DNA of 64,000 nucleotides from Urechis unicinctus. Its lineage: Eukaryota; Annelida; Polychaeta; Xenopneusta; Urechidae. The stretch is taken from contig CM067343.1 in NCBI GenBank assembly GCA_034190875.2, positions 13,263,742 through 13,327,741 of the forward strand, read 5' to 3'. The stretch's first letter is position 1; the number at the start of each line of letters is the position of its first letter. Below, one piece after another: positions 52,401 through 64,000 of the stretch. A model generated the notes under the pieces. The model saw nothing but the letters and a program-made list of their open reading frames with translations. It made no database searches and was not told the DNA's origin. The translations under genes and the position numbers were made by a program.

Positions 52401-55400
52401 CCAATATATCGATCAGTTTGGGGAGCAAGTATGCAGCTTCTAACGATGTGCGATGCTTAGGCCACCGCCAGTTATCTACAATGTGGAATAAACTAAATGT
52501 ATATGATCCCGATCGTCAATTAATGTCACCAATGCAGCTAGCACATCCAGAGGATGTTCACGTTGTAACCAGTTATTGTACACGCTTGGATTTACATGTA
52601 CCCACGACAACATAAATAGCAAATGTTCCAGTAGGTACATGCGGCCATTTGTTCTCGTAGCACCGTTCCACATAAGACAACGTCTGACATTTCGCATTAC
52701 AGTGGGGACGTTCTTGAATATCTGCTTGTGCAAGGATTACGTAGCCGCTTTGGCGTGAAATAAACGAACACATATTACGGAAACGTCCCCTAGTCTCGCG
52801 GGCAGCGTCATGATAAATGGAGCAACTACATCCCCCATACTAAGTGCAGTCATTCCGGTATACACGTTAACCTAATTTAGGACATTGTCAACCCATTGCC
52901 ATCTACGCTTATTAGATTCCGACTCCCTTCGCCGCTCCTTACCTAAATTAACAAAGTTAATGCATTAGCCTTTAAACAGTTAAACAGTATATTTCTCTTG
53001 GTTTGATATCATATATAGCAAGCGAGAACGTTATGAATAAAAGGTGAAGCAATAAGAATACATTATCAATGAACCAAACAACAAATCAATACTCATGAAA
53101 TCAAACTATTGCTGCGGAACCATATGATATCGGGGCATTCCGAACTGTAAAATAACTTTCCAATAACTTTGAATAGCAAACGTATCATTCCAAAGTAGTC
53201 CTATATGCTTCATATATTGATGTAATACTATTTTCTGCTACATATCGGTTGTTAGAAGCGAATAGGCTATTGTTTGCCTGTGTAAATCAATGCATATTGT
53301 ATTGGGACTTTATTCATTTCAAATGTTCAATTTGTAACCACAATATCTACCAGAGTTCTTGCTTAGTCGTCTCGTACGATGCAATGTAAGCGTACGTTTA
53401 GGTAACTAGCGAGATCGCTCGACTTTACTTCAAGACAACCGAAACCCTGACTCCGGTGCATTCTTGGTGCATTGGACAGACATCCAATTCCGTGATATAC
53501 CATAAATTAACTTGTTAGACTTGATGTTCGCGTGGTGGTACACGATGTGAATAAAGTGCATGTAAATGCCTGTTAGTGATTTCTTCCTAGTACAAAATAT
53601 ACTTAAAGCGGAGGTTTTCATATCACTCAATGATTTGGGCTGCTTTAAACGTATGCTAATTATCCAGTTATTTATTTGTCTGCGAGCTTTATTTAATCGA
53701 TGCTTTGATGATATACAATACATATACTCAAAGAAACAATAATATCAACGTTTGATGTGTCACATTCTTTGTGTACAATAAATCAAATACGATTTGCAAT
53801 TATGTGATGGTGGTTCGGACTGTAGACTTTTTTTCAATTTATCGAATGCATATTCGTGAGCCGGCAACATTTTGACAGTGATCATTCCGTTTCAACACTC
53901 AAATATTGGACACAGACTATCATTCCGAACGTAAATATCTACATTTTACTTACAATGTATAGAAAAGTAGTATATTAAAGTAAACTCAAAAGTCGCATTC
54001 ATAAGTACAACACGCGGGGCGAGTTGTAATGATTTTGATTTGTTCTCCTCATTATGGGCAAAGTAACATTAATATATCCCGAGATATGATTTAAAAGAGG
54101 TAAATATTTGGCTTTACATGCGCTTGAACTCCTTATATTGTCACTTGGTGGATTTGACGAAGATATTCGTTTACATCATGATAGCAGTTTTATCGCCAAG
54201 AGGATGACCCAAATTTTCCTCTCGGCTCGCCAATGAGCATGGGTTGTGATATTCACCCTCGCTGTATCTGTGATGTCATCTACTCAGATGTTCAATTATA
54301 ATACATATAGTGTCTATACTAAGCTATGGGCGTCTCATAGGTGACCCTACATTTAATTTATCTTTCGTTCGTCGCACGCGACTGAGACACAATCGGCGAT
54401 AGAGGTGGCATATATACTATTGGACTTGTGGATGCGTGCGTTTGGTAATATGTTAATGTGAAGTGCATTAATAGGAACTTCAGTTTTGATCTGTGGAATT
54501 TGAAGAAGTGTATCAGACGTAGACTTTTCTATCACTAGCAGCAACTAAGAGCGCACAGCAAAATGTTTATCCTCCTTTATGAGTGACGTTCACTGAGCAA
54601 TTACTATCCGTCAATATGCAAATTGCGAATAGCACGCCATGCGATTGCTGATTGTAATCGAGGGTTCCGCAGAAGCTGGAGCATCTGCGAAGGTTAAAGC
54701 ATTTGCTTCAGCTATTGTGAAACATGACTTAAACCGCTAACAACCCCAAATGGTGACGAATTGTCAGAAGAGTGTGGTTTGTACAATAAGACACAATGAC
54801 ACAAATATTCCGAGAAACAAAGCTTTTGTTTTGGAAATCGTCTTCCGAGGATGCTACGTTAGATGCATGCATATTTTCATCGGGGACCTTGGTGAGCAAT
54901 ATTCAATATTCATAACACTTTTGCGTCCCAGGGGCTAAGAGAATTTGACTAAAGCGTTTCGCACTGGCATTGGTAACTAGTGTGTGAGTGCTTCTTATCA
55001 ATGTTTGGCATTCCCCAATTTTTATATTTTTTCTTTTAGCTTTCATCGTCTAGTATCGTATTACCGTATTTCTTCTGAGAGTCATCATTAATTGAATTTT
55101 TAAGCAAATATATCACACGATAAAATGATTTAAAAGATATGATATACTACTGTGCTGTTTCTCGTTTATAGCTGATTTGAGTAGAGACGTATAGGTCACG
55201 AGTTTAGTCTTGCAATGATCTAAATGGCGGCATAGTACGAGCATTGTTTGCCTGGCGTGTGCATAATTGTCATCCAAAACCAATGGACTGATTGCCATGG
55301 AATTAAAATGTGATAAGTTTGATTGTTCTACCACACGTGGGCTTGATATAATCCTCTACAACGCTTATTACAAATATATTATTATGAATCACTCTTATCA

Positions 55401-56207
55401 CGCGGCTATTTGCCTTCCATCGGTAATATGAATAAACTATTTCCTTACAAGGTTATTGCGGCTCATTGTATTGCAGAAACTAATGCAATGGATAATGATC
55501 ATCAAATTATGTTAGCCTTTACGGAATTCAAGCCTCAAGAAACCTGTCCAGCACCAGATGAATACTAAATACACATAATACCTCGCTGTTTTTTACGTAC
55601 AGTTATAACTAAAGTTATCTGAATCTACCACAAATTTATTGAGAATGCTTCAATTGGTATAATTTTGAATTTGTTACCCAAGGATATAAAACATATAATA
55701 AAGAACACACTAGGGGCTTCAAATAAATGTTATGCATTGTGAAATGAGCACACGTGCATTCCCCTCAATAGTTTACCAATCCAATATTCCCTTCTTATAG
55801 CTGCTCGGCTCTCCAAACCAACTTACTGCAGTTACGAGAGTGAGCTACATCATGTATTATGTATTTCTATAATCTTGCAGTATCAAACCGGCAACTTCCG
55901 TGTAACATACATGCAGTTTATAAACTGGCATTCGAGGAAGCAATTATTATTTACGAACAACGCTGAGTTAACTTTTGAGCGAATAGCAGATCGTTCGGCG
56001 TTGTCTAAGTTGAAAAATAGCTGTAAATATCCCAAACTATTTGATAAGGATATTTGGCTGGCTTACTCGACGTATCCCGGCTGTTGATTGCAGGATGCCT
56101 GCCGTTACGCCGCCCCTAATATCAGCTGTAATCTTACCCTCATTCCTCTCACAGTGATTCGCCTCCCTGCCGCCAAATCCCCCAGGCCGACCTATTCGTC
56201 GCCTTAA

Positions 56208-56233
56208 CCCCACCCTAATCCCCAACGTAACCC
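56208..56233 (-). other. G-quadruplex-type motif (copy 2)
   Basis: Identical to the motif at 41,318-41,343, within about 365 bases that show no visible difference between the two duplicated copies. Confidence 0.75.
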
Positions 56234-58026
56234 ACGCCTACTCTCCGACTTGTGCCGTTTGATTTGCATTTTGAAGGCACCTTTGATGTTGATGTAGACG
56301 ATCATTCAAATTGTCATGCACCACAATAGTATTTAAAGTGGGCCATTTGGAAACGGTCATGGTTTGTTGTGATATATATGTAAGGCTTTCGATCGCGTTT
56401 ATCACACAATATTGCGCACGTTCTTATGCAAGCAAAGGAAAATGAGACGGCATTTATACACACAGCAATGATTGAGTGACAATGGCTGGAACAATTTCTG
56501 GTAGCGTTAGCTGCATAAACTGAATGAGCAGGGTGCTGTACCATCTTCTATACCTGTTTTGTGTGTGTATGAACGACATCAAATTTCACAAACATTTGTT
56601 GGTGCTCTTTTGTTATGCAGACGTTGATTGAACCATCATTGGCAGCTATATATATTGAATTGAATCAAGCAGCTGCAGAGTATAGTGTCATCATTACCTC
56701 ATCCAAGAGTAACTTAAATTTGACGTGCGTGATGTAGCTTTAACACTTAATGATGGTAATATTTCTCTTTAGAAAATGTTTTGCCTATGTCAACCTTTTA
56801 AGACTGCACGTCGACATGAGGTATAATTTATTCAACATATGCTGTACATATTTTTCCTGCTATTGTTTGTGTATTTTGAATGGTTCGAATGTTTTGAATA
56901 ATATGTCGAATATGTACTAATCATATCTGGTAACTCCATCAACAAACACGTTCGGTCCATTGACCTTTCTCAAAAGACGAGAAACCAATAATAAATTAAT
57001 GAATGAGATTCGATATTAAACACTAGTGGTTATGTTGTGTTGTCCCTGGTGAGCTGGCCGAGCCCGTTTAATAATTCTATCTTTAAAAGTGATGTAAGAA
57101 TTGTAAAGTGTTGGTTCTAGCGCCAGTGTGTTGATACATGGTGGTTTCTGAACTTTGTATTCGTGACATGTTTGATTGTCATTGTTTTGTACATGGCTTG
57201 GAGCTTCTTGCGCCAGTAGGCCAGATAGCATGCAGCAGAACCACCTGCTGGGAGTTGTTTCATGTTTCGGACTGAACCGATGCTGGCTTAGACAATATTC
57301 AAGATAAAGCCAACCTGCCGCCTACCTCCTAGTCCTCCTACCGACCGAATGATTAGACCTTAAACAATGCCTTTGATCTTTTCTTGGAAAGTATTAATAT
57401 TCACTGTTGACCAAATACTGATATTTTCGATGTCATAATATTTACAACATTGCAGCAGCTAGTACCACAGATTATCTTTGACACCATTGATGTTTTATCT
57501 AAATCCATCAGGACTTCTTTTAGCCTATTAGTCGTAAAAGCAATGCTCGGTGCGGAGTGCATATAAGCGTTTTAATCTCCACTAGCAGTTGCTAAACGCT
57601 GTACGTTCTCAGTTTTAAAAGATTTGAAAATTGTTTTAATTTTCACACCGCAAAAACTGTATATTTTCTCACTATTCGTCTATCTACAACTTCGCAAAAC
57701 TCTCCAAAATGGCTCGTTATGATCATATATATTATAAATGTAATACATAATGACGAAAAATTATTTCAAAATTGCTGTATTCCGCAAATATACGCAAATA
57801 TATATGGGCAAGAAAGGTTGGAATTATACGTATAAATTAGTATCTTGACCATTCGTGGATGACCTTTAGAGGACCAGTATAAACCAGGATTGTAAAGTGG
57901 CAAAAAGATTTTATTTGCATTAAACCTTTTCATTATACAATTTATAATTAGAAAATACATGCTTAAAAACATGCTTAAAAAATTTATCAAGAGAAGGTTG
58001 AAGTCTACAAATGGCTGTAATAGTCG

Positions 58027-58028
<2 letters not shown>

Positions 58029-58072
<44 letters not shown>

Positions 58073-58210
58073 TATATATATATATATATATATATAGAGA
58101 TATATATATAGATATCTATATCTATATATATCTCTAGAGAGAGATCTATATATATCTATCTATATATATCTCTATATATATATCTAGATATCTCTATATA
58201 TATCTCTATA

Positions 58211-58268
<58 letters not shown>
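58029..58268. repeat. (TA)n tract before block e, copy 2
   Basis: Partner of 43,140-43,395, but its middle is rewritten with TCTC, GAGA and self-complementary pieces such as TCTCTAGAGA, giving strong cruciform potential. Length is similar but the internal pattern is quite different, as expected of fast-changing microsatellite DNA. Confidence 0.95.
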
Positions 58269-58270
<2 letters not shown>

Positions 58271-58355
58271 ACGACTTAGGTGTCCGAGACTGAGACACAA
58301 TTATAAACTAGTCATCCCCCCTCACTAATCATGCATTGAGAACTGCACATATCTC

Positions 58356-59045
58356 TTGCCAAGTAACGACTGGAAAAGAATCCTACAATGTATATTAGTA
58401 GCAAGAAATTGTGTGGGCATGTGGGATTTTCTCATTGATTTTAAACGTTTTTCTCCATACTTAGGGCTTTTAACCGCGGTACATCGTCACGTCTCCTGCT
58501 GTAATTGCGCAAATAAAGTCAGTGTTACATTGCACTATTTGGTTGAGAAGTATGTTGCTAAATTCGGAATTCTATTTCACCGATACATTTGCATTCCAAC
58601 TCGCACATTGCTTAATGGGAGCACACAACGCTGATTGCAGGCCGTGCGGCGTCATTCTCAATAAGATTACTGTAATTTCAGAATTTTTTTTCGCTGTGTC
58701 CATGTAGTTTTTGCAAGCAAAACTCATAACAGCCGCCTGGTTTGTTTTGGCATGTTTACGTTGCTTCTGCTCACAAATGATTAAATTAGAACGGGTATTA
58801 ATTGTATTTAGATTTTAAAAAAAGGAATAGAGTAAGTTCGAGACCTTATAATTCATCGACTTGATAAGTGAATAAAGGAATGACTGACAAATCTTGCATT
58901 TTTAGGAACGGGAATACATTAAAAAGTGCCATAAATAGCATTACACAAGATGTCAAGTTTGTTGCAACAGTCGTTGTGTGTGCATTGGCGGGAACTATTT
59001 TGCTTCTTAGTATATTAGATTGTGAATAGGGTGTATCTTGGTGCG
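58356..59045 (+). repeat. Block e in copy 2
   Basis: Close partner of 43,550-44,225. The 70-codon plus-strand frame of copy 1 is a 92-codon frame here because a single-base change shifts its end, so it is not maintained. Confidence 0.85.
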
Positions 59046-60640
59046 CCGAACGTTTTGTACAAAAATCAGTTTTAATCATTCTATGAAGTTAAGACTGATT
59101 AAGGATGAAGCGGAGCAACTAGCATCATAAACACGACTTTTTGAGTTGTGTTGCTTTTGAAGATGCAAAAATCCATCAAGTGTAATATATCGTAATACAT
59201 AGTGGCAATACATCCGAACGATTGACGCCAGCCACAGCTCCAATCGTATGAATGGCATTGGTTTTAAATTGCTACGTACAGCGCAAAAATCCCACAGCAT
59301 TTACCTCATCTAGAATACGCTTCTAATCATCTACCATATCCGGGTATGATGTTTAATGTGGCTGTACTGTGCAGCACTGGATGAATGAGTCTACAAGTTA
59401 TTAGATAACCGAGATTTTATAACTTTTTATTATGCCTGAAGTGTACGTGGCATTAATTTGGGAATGTTATTTTTCCCCAACCACTTTCGGTTTCACGATA
59501 TATTCAACAATTCATCACGGCATTTTAGAAAGGGAGAACTGTCGCTTCACCAAGCATACACGTTCTCTTAGTCGGATTATAACCCTTAAAGATCAAATGT
59601 TCATTAATAATGGTTTCATTTTAGTACATTTTCCCATAGCAAATTCTAAAAACACAAAAGAGCGTAGCTTTCGGACAAATGGCCTGAAATGTTTTGCTGA
59701 ATGCCATTTCAACAAATAACTGCATATTCAGCATTCAGCCGTTTAGTCAGCGTATGGTAAGATACAGTGTGTGCATAGAATGCTATCAGCACCTAAAGGT
59801 CATATGATTAATAATATTTTGCCACACACAGAAATAGACAGACTTTATTTATGCCATTTGTTGTAAGCATATGAACCACAAACCGCCGCTATCACAGTCG
59901 GGGTATTAGGTCATCTTGTTTCCTACCATCAGGTTTCATAACGGTTAAAGTACCAAAATAATCATTAATCGGTTTGAACTGAGTGTCTAAGTTGGGATTG
60001 AAATAATGTATCTGCAACCTCATTCCTATAATCAGATGTCCCATTGATGTCATTATCGTTGCGTGATTGACGATGATATGGAGCTATATGGGTAAAGCAG
60101 AATATCCAATCTTGTGCATGGTAAAGCATGAATGCTTGCCGCAGTACATTGGTCCATGATTTCAGTGGGGGGGGATGGTATATGAGATGAGATGTTGATT
60201 TATTACAGACACCATTCATTGGTCAATGGCATTCAGTGGAGGCAGGGATCGGATGAGACCCTGAGGATCAATTATTTGTATTTTAAGACCGGAGCAATGG
60301 CAATATATTACAGTTCCGTCTTCGTCCCTTCCTTGTTGAGTTCCTTATTGTTCCATGCCTATGTTCCCCAGTACGTGTGATTGCATTCCGATGTGTGGAA
60401 CATTGTACAAGAAATACCAGGTAATGATTGAAGCATATTCGCAAGTCCCCGCAGAAGCGATAAAATCAAAGACGATGCACGTTAAATAATCAACTAAACA
60501 GACTCAACTATTACAAAATAAAGACAAAACTATCACACTGCATATGTCGAAACAAAATTAGAATATCGTACAATTATGATCGTTGTTTGTGATACATATT
60601 AATGAGATAGGGTGATATGCATTTCATAGAAAAAAAGTTG
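59046..60640 (+). repeat. Blocks a remnant, k and f in copy 2
   Basis: 59,140-59,310 matches 21,720-21,900; 59,530-59,760 matches 23,390-23,570 and 10,610-10,830; 59,873-60,640 matches 44,228-44,960. This is the section mostly deleted from copy 1. Overlapping 74-95 codon frames have no equivalents in the older copies. Confidence 0.8.
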
Positions 60641-60824
60641 TAATTATACAATTAATTTATTTGAACGATTTCACGTGATCTACAATACTGGGCACGGCCA
60701 ATATATCTGCTGATCACATTTTAGTACGTTTATAGCAGGACTATTTCAATTGTTTGCTCGGTCAACGGCGTGGACAAAACAAATTACATATTTTTAATAA
60801 GACTTTTGAGTAGCGTCTATACGA

Positions 60825-61290
<466 letters not shown>

Positions 61291-62386
61291 CTTATTTTGC
61301 TTAATTTCAATCAACATGCACGATTTGATAGGGAAGTTAAACTACTTTCCGCATGAGGGCCAGTAGCATCTTATTAAGCTTGCTGCTTTCCGTTCCTTAT
61401 GCGTCCTCACTCGCACCCCGTGGATATGAGCCATGTGACATGACGAGCCTTCATATCCGTTCTAATAATATATCACACGTAGAGGAAAAAGGTCAAATTT
61501 CAAATATATTACCGCAATGTGTATAATTATAAGTGTTACTTAAAGCTTTGTACTTAACTACCGAAGTGCACATGCAGGATATCCATAAGCACATAGTTAG
61601 ATGAAGTGGCTACATGCACACTGTCCAACCGTACTTCCCCAAATCCGGCAACAGATCACTGGATAATTTTTGTAAAGATTATTCACATCTTGAACTTTTC
61701 TTGATATCTACTTAACATCGAAAGCCCGCAAATGATCGGACCTTTAAAAAGCAACCCCAAAATGTTAACATAGCTGCTCAGAAAGGGCAGCCGATTGCCG
61801 ACAGCGTCGGTCAGCCGTATTACTTAATAAAATAATGAAATGGAAGTAGACAACAGTTTACCAATTATGATCATAACCACATAGAGACATGTTATTTTAT
61901 TACTCCAACAATATGATGGCTGATGTAGAGTTGAATACTGATATCACCGACGGCATATGGAAGCTTTAGGATTATGCCCAGTCATTTTAGGAGATGGGAT
62001 TAATCGATATATAAACCCATCAGTCTGATGAACAGTTATTTCAACCATTATTTACCTGCGACTGATTGTCGTCGTTCTGTGAGGACAGGCGCCTGTATCA
62101 AGGAATCCGTTGATTCCGCTATGGACGTGCAAACTTTATCGCTCTATTGTTGTCGCTGATGGTATGTAAATCAGGATTTGAACCCATGTGTAAGCTGAAT
62201 GAGCCTAATTTTATTATCCTTGACAGCCTTGAGGAGTAGCTTCATTACCCGCATAGCCATATTGGCCGTCCTTGTATAGCTGGTTATATCCCATAATGAA
62301 CATACTCAGAACGTAAGAGGGGGTTTCCATACAAGCGACTGGCGATTGTACATTGTGTATTGATAGTTGGATAGCTGGCACCATAT
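61291..62386 (+). repeat. Block g, fourth copy
   Basis: Close partner of 45,297-46,438. Unlike that copy it runs on into its normal right neighbour h at 62,387, which marks the right edge of the duplicated segment. Confidence 0.9.
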
Positions 62387-63540
62387 AGAAGGCGGTAAAC
62401 GTGATTCTTCCTTGATCATAACTCTAGAGGAAATAGCTATGTCTGTAAAATGTGAAATCGATTGCGAGTTGAATGCGAGCAAATGACCGTTTTATGCTGC
62501 CTTGTTAGGAAGTGGTTGCAATTGAATAGTGTGACAATAATGTCACTCTGCGTTATGGCATATATCTGCTGCCGCAGCGGAAAAGTTCATCGACAATTCA
62601 GACCCTCACACAGCTGCATATGTGAGCTGAAACCGCTGATGAAGTGGGTACGAACTCCATCGAGTTTTTATAATTTATGACGCGGTCCTTCATTCATTAT
62701 GAGTGGTTTTTAGGACGACTCTTCAATATATATAAAATCAGTGGATTTTTCATATGTAACATATACGAGGTTGTTCTATTGAATAAAATGTCGTTAAAAT
62801 TGCTCCTTGCTATGGCGCAACGGAATCTGTTTCACCTAACCACTTCCTACTATGCATAGACACGTACGATTAGCAGGCAAACCGTTAAATGACGAGGTAG
62901 TGAGAGTCAGGAATGCCTAGAACCGCGCCTTAGTTGTTATGTATGTAAGTGTTGTCTTAACTCGTTTAATTCCACGTTGATATGCAATAAATTTTTAACA
63001 CAAGACAATAATGTTATTCCATTGATTAATATTACAAATATGCCAAAGATGTGACTTTTGAATTTACAGGTCGAAATAACCTTCCAAATTTGTGTCACGC
63101 AGTTCCCGAATTGTCAGTGTTTATACCGCGTACGACAACACTGGTTCAATTTGATGCAAAAGTCGAAACCATCCTCGAAATGTGATCAGAAATAAATTTC
63201 CACCACCAGGTTGTATTGTCATTTGTGAGGGCTCGCAGCATGTTGGAATGGTGTAGGATTTAAAAGCAATGTCTTGGGATGAGCGTACCTCACGGGGATT
63301 ATTACTCTAAGGCCGGCAATATATCAAGCTCAGTATTTATGGTTCGATTCACAGCCGAACCTTCAAATGCAATAACGCTGACGTAGCATTTGACAGCTAA
63401 ATGCCAAGTGCTAGCATCTCATTGCACTAATTCAATCCTGTTTTGTTTCCCCAGATTGATGTTAGCCTCATAAATCAATGCTTTCCATGATGAGCATATC
63501 ATTTATTTTTAACATGGTTGCACGCAATGACGTCACTGAC
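62387..63540 (+). repeat. Block h, third copy
   Basis: 62,387-62,700 matches 25,966-26,260; 62,905-63,080 matches 26,300-26,540 with an internal deletion of about 60 bases; 63,300-63,530 matches 26,580-26,810. The frame at 62,462-62,680 is not preserved in the older copy. Confidence 0.75.
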
Positions 63541-64000
63541 GCCTCACTAATAATCTTTGACCAATCTTTTCACCGTTTTAGTTGTGAAAACGTAACAGCA
63601 CTCATACACAATATACATCCGCAATTAAATGCTGTATACCATACTGGAGAAAGAGGGTTGACGTCACTACGCAGCGAGCTTTGATTGCAAAGTTTCGCAT
63701 TGGCGGCTTGCAAGTACATTCATTGAAATCATCTTATCCGAAAGCCTATTAACAACCTGTCGCCTAAGATAAAAAACTTATCAATAGTTGTTACATTACA
63801 TGTTGGGGCAGTTATGATTCGAAATTGGTATTGGGATTCAGTTAGCGTCATAGAGATTGTCTCGATTAGTATAAACAGAACTTGAAACTTAGTTCTGTAT
63901 AAATATATATATGTCTTAACCTGGATTGGACAGCTTTTTTTATCCGCCGTTCATTGGTTTAAATTTTCTTTAAGACATATGAATCAACATACAAACAAGA
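63541..64000. other. Unmatched right end
   Basis: I could not align this stretch confidently to another part of the window. The 68-codon frame at 63,478-63,684 overlaps it and has no recognisable feature. Confidence 0.4.

Noticed and set aside
62160-62260. A tRNA-like B-box sequence (reverse strand, GGGTTCAAATCC) in block g, which could mean a tRNA gene or tRNA-derived SINE
   Set aside because: The other g copies have changed bases in the box, no proper A box or cloverleaf can be drawn, and no SINE body or tail is visible.

Overview
This 64 kb window looks like eukaryotic nuclear DNA that is repeat-rich and essentially gene-free. It is AT-rich. It carries several long (TA)n tracts and a GTGA tetranucleotide microsatellite. 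No open frame exceeds 134 codons on either strand, which is about what chance allows in AT-rich DNA of this length. I see no bacterial gene organisation, no RNA gene, and no transposase, reverse transcriptase, integrase or other recognisable protein. I cannot name the organism; an animal or other eukaryote with TA-rich intergenic DNA is the most I would say. Homologies below come from reading copies against each other by eye, so identity figures are estimates and boundaries are good to about 10-50 bases.

The main content is structure. The window is a nested, higher-order array built from a limited set of unique-looking blocks that recur in the same order. A block I call g anchors it, at 3,479-5,450, 24,551-25,980, 45,297-46,438 and 61,291-62,386. 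The order is g, h, i, j, a, (k, l, f), b, a large inverted-repeat region (c and its mirror), a TA tract, e, (a, k, l), f, g. Copies differ by roughly 20-30% between old units, plus many kilobase-scale deletions.

Layout. 1-3,478: mirror-orientation arm left over from a preceding unit, cut off inside block b. 3,479-11,370: blocks g, h, i, j, a, k, l and the start of f of the first full unit. 11,370-18,840: an imperfect palindrome of about 7.5 kb with a GTGA microsatellite in its spacer. 19,321-20,005: an AT-only tract. 20,006-24,550: j fragment, then e, a, k, l, f. 24,551-31,735: second g, h, i, j set, interrupted by a TA tract and by two segments absent from one copy or the other. 31,736-46,438 and 46,439-62,386: two recent head-to-tail copies of a 14.7-15.9 kb segment (about 95% identical by eye, unevenly) that meet at a clean junction at 46,438/46,439. 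62,387-64,000: the h block that normally follows g.

No genes can be seen working together here. Open frames shared between copies change residues at about the neutral rate and acquire stops and frameshifts, so I treat them as chance. The points most worth a second look are the palindrome, the GC-rich G-quadruplex-capable island repeated without any visible change in the two recent copies, the recurrence of TA tracts at the same block boundaries, and the array itself, which does not correspond to a transposon or satellite family I recognise.
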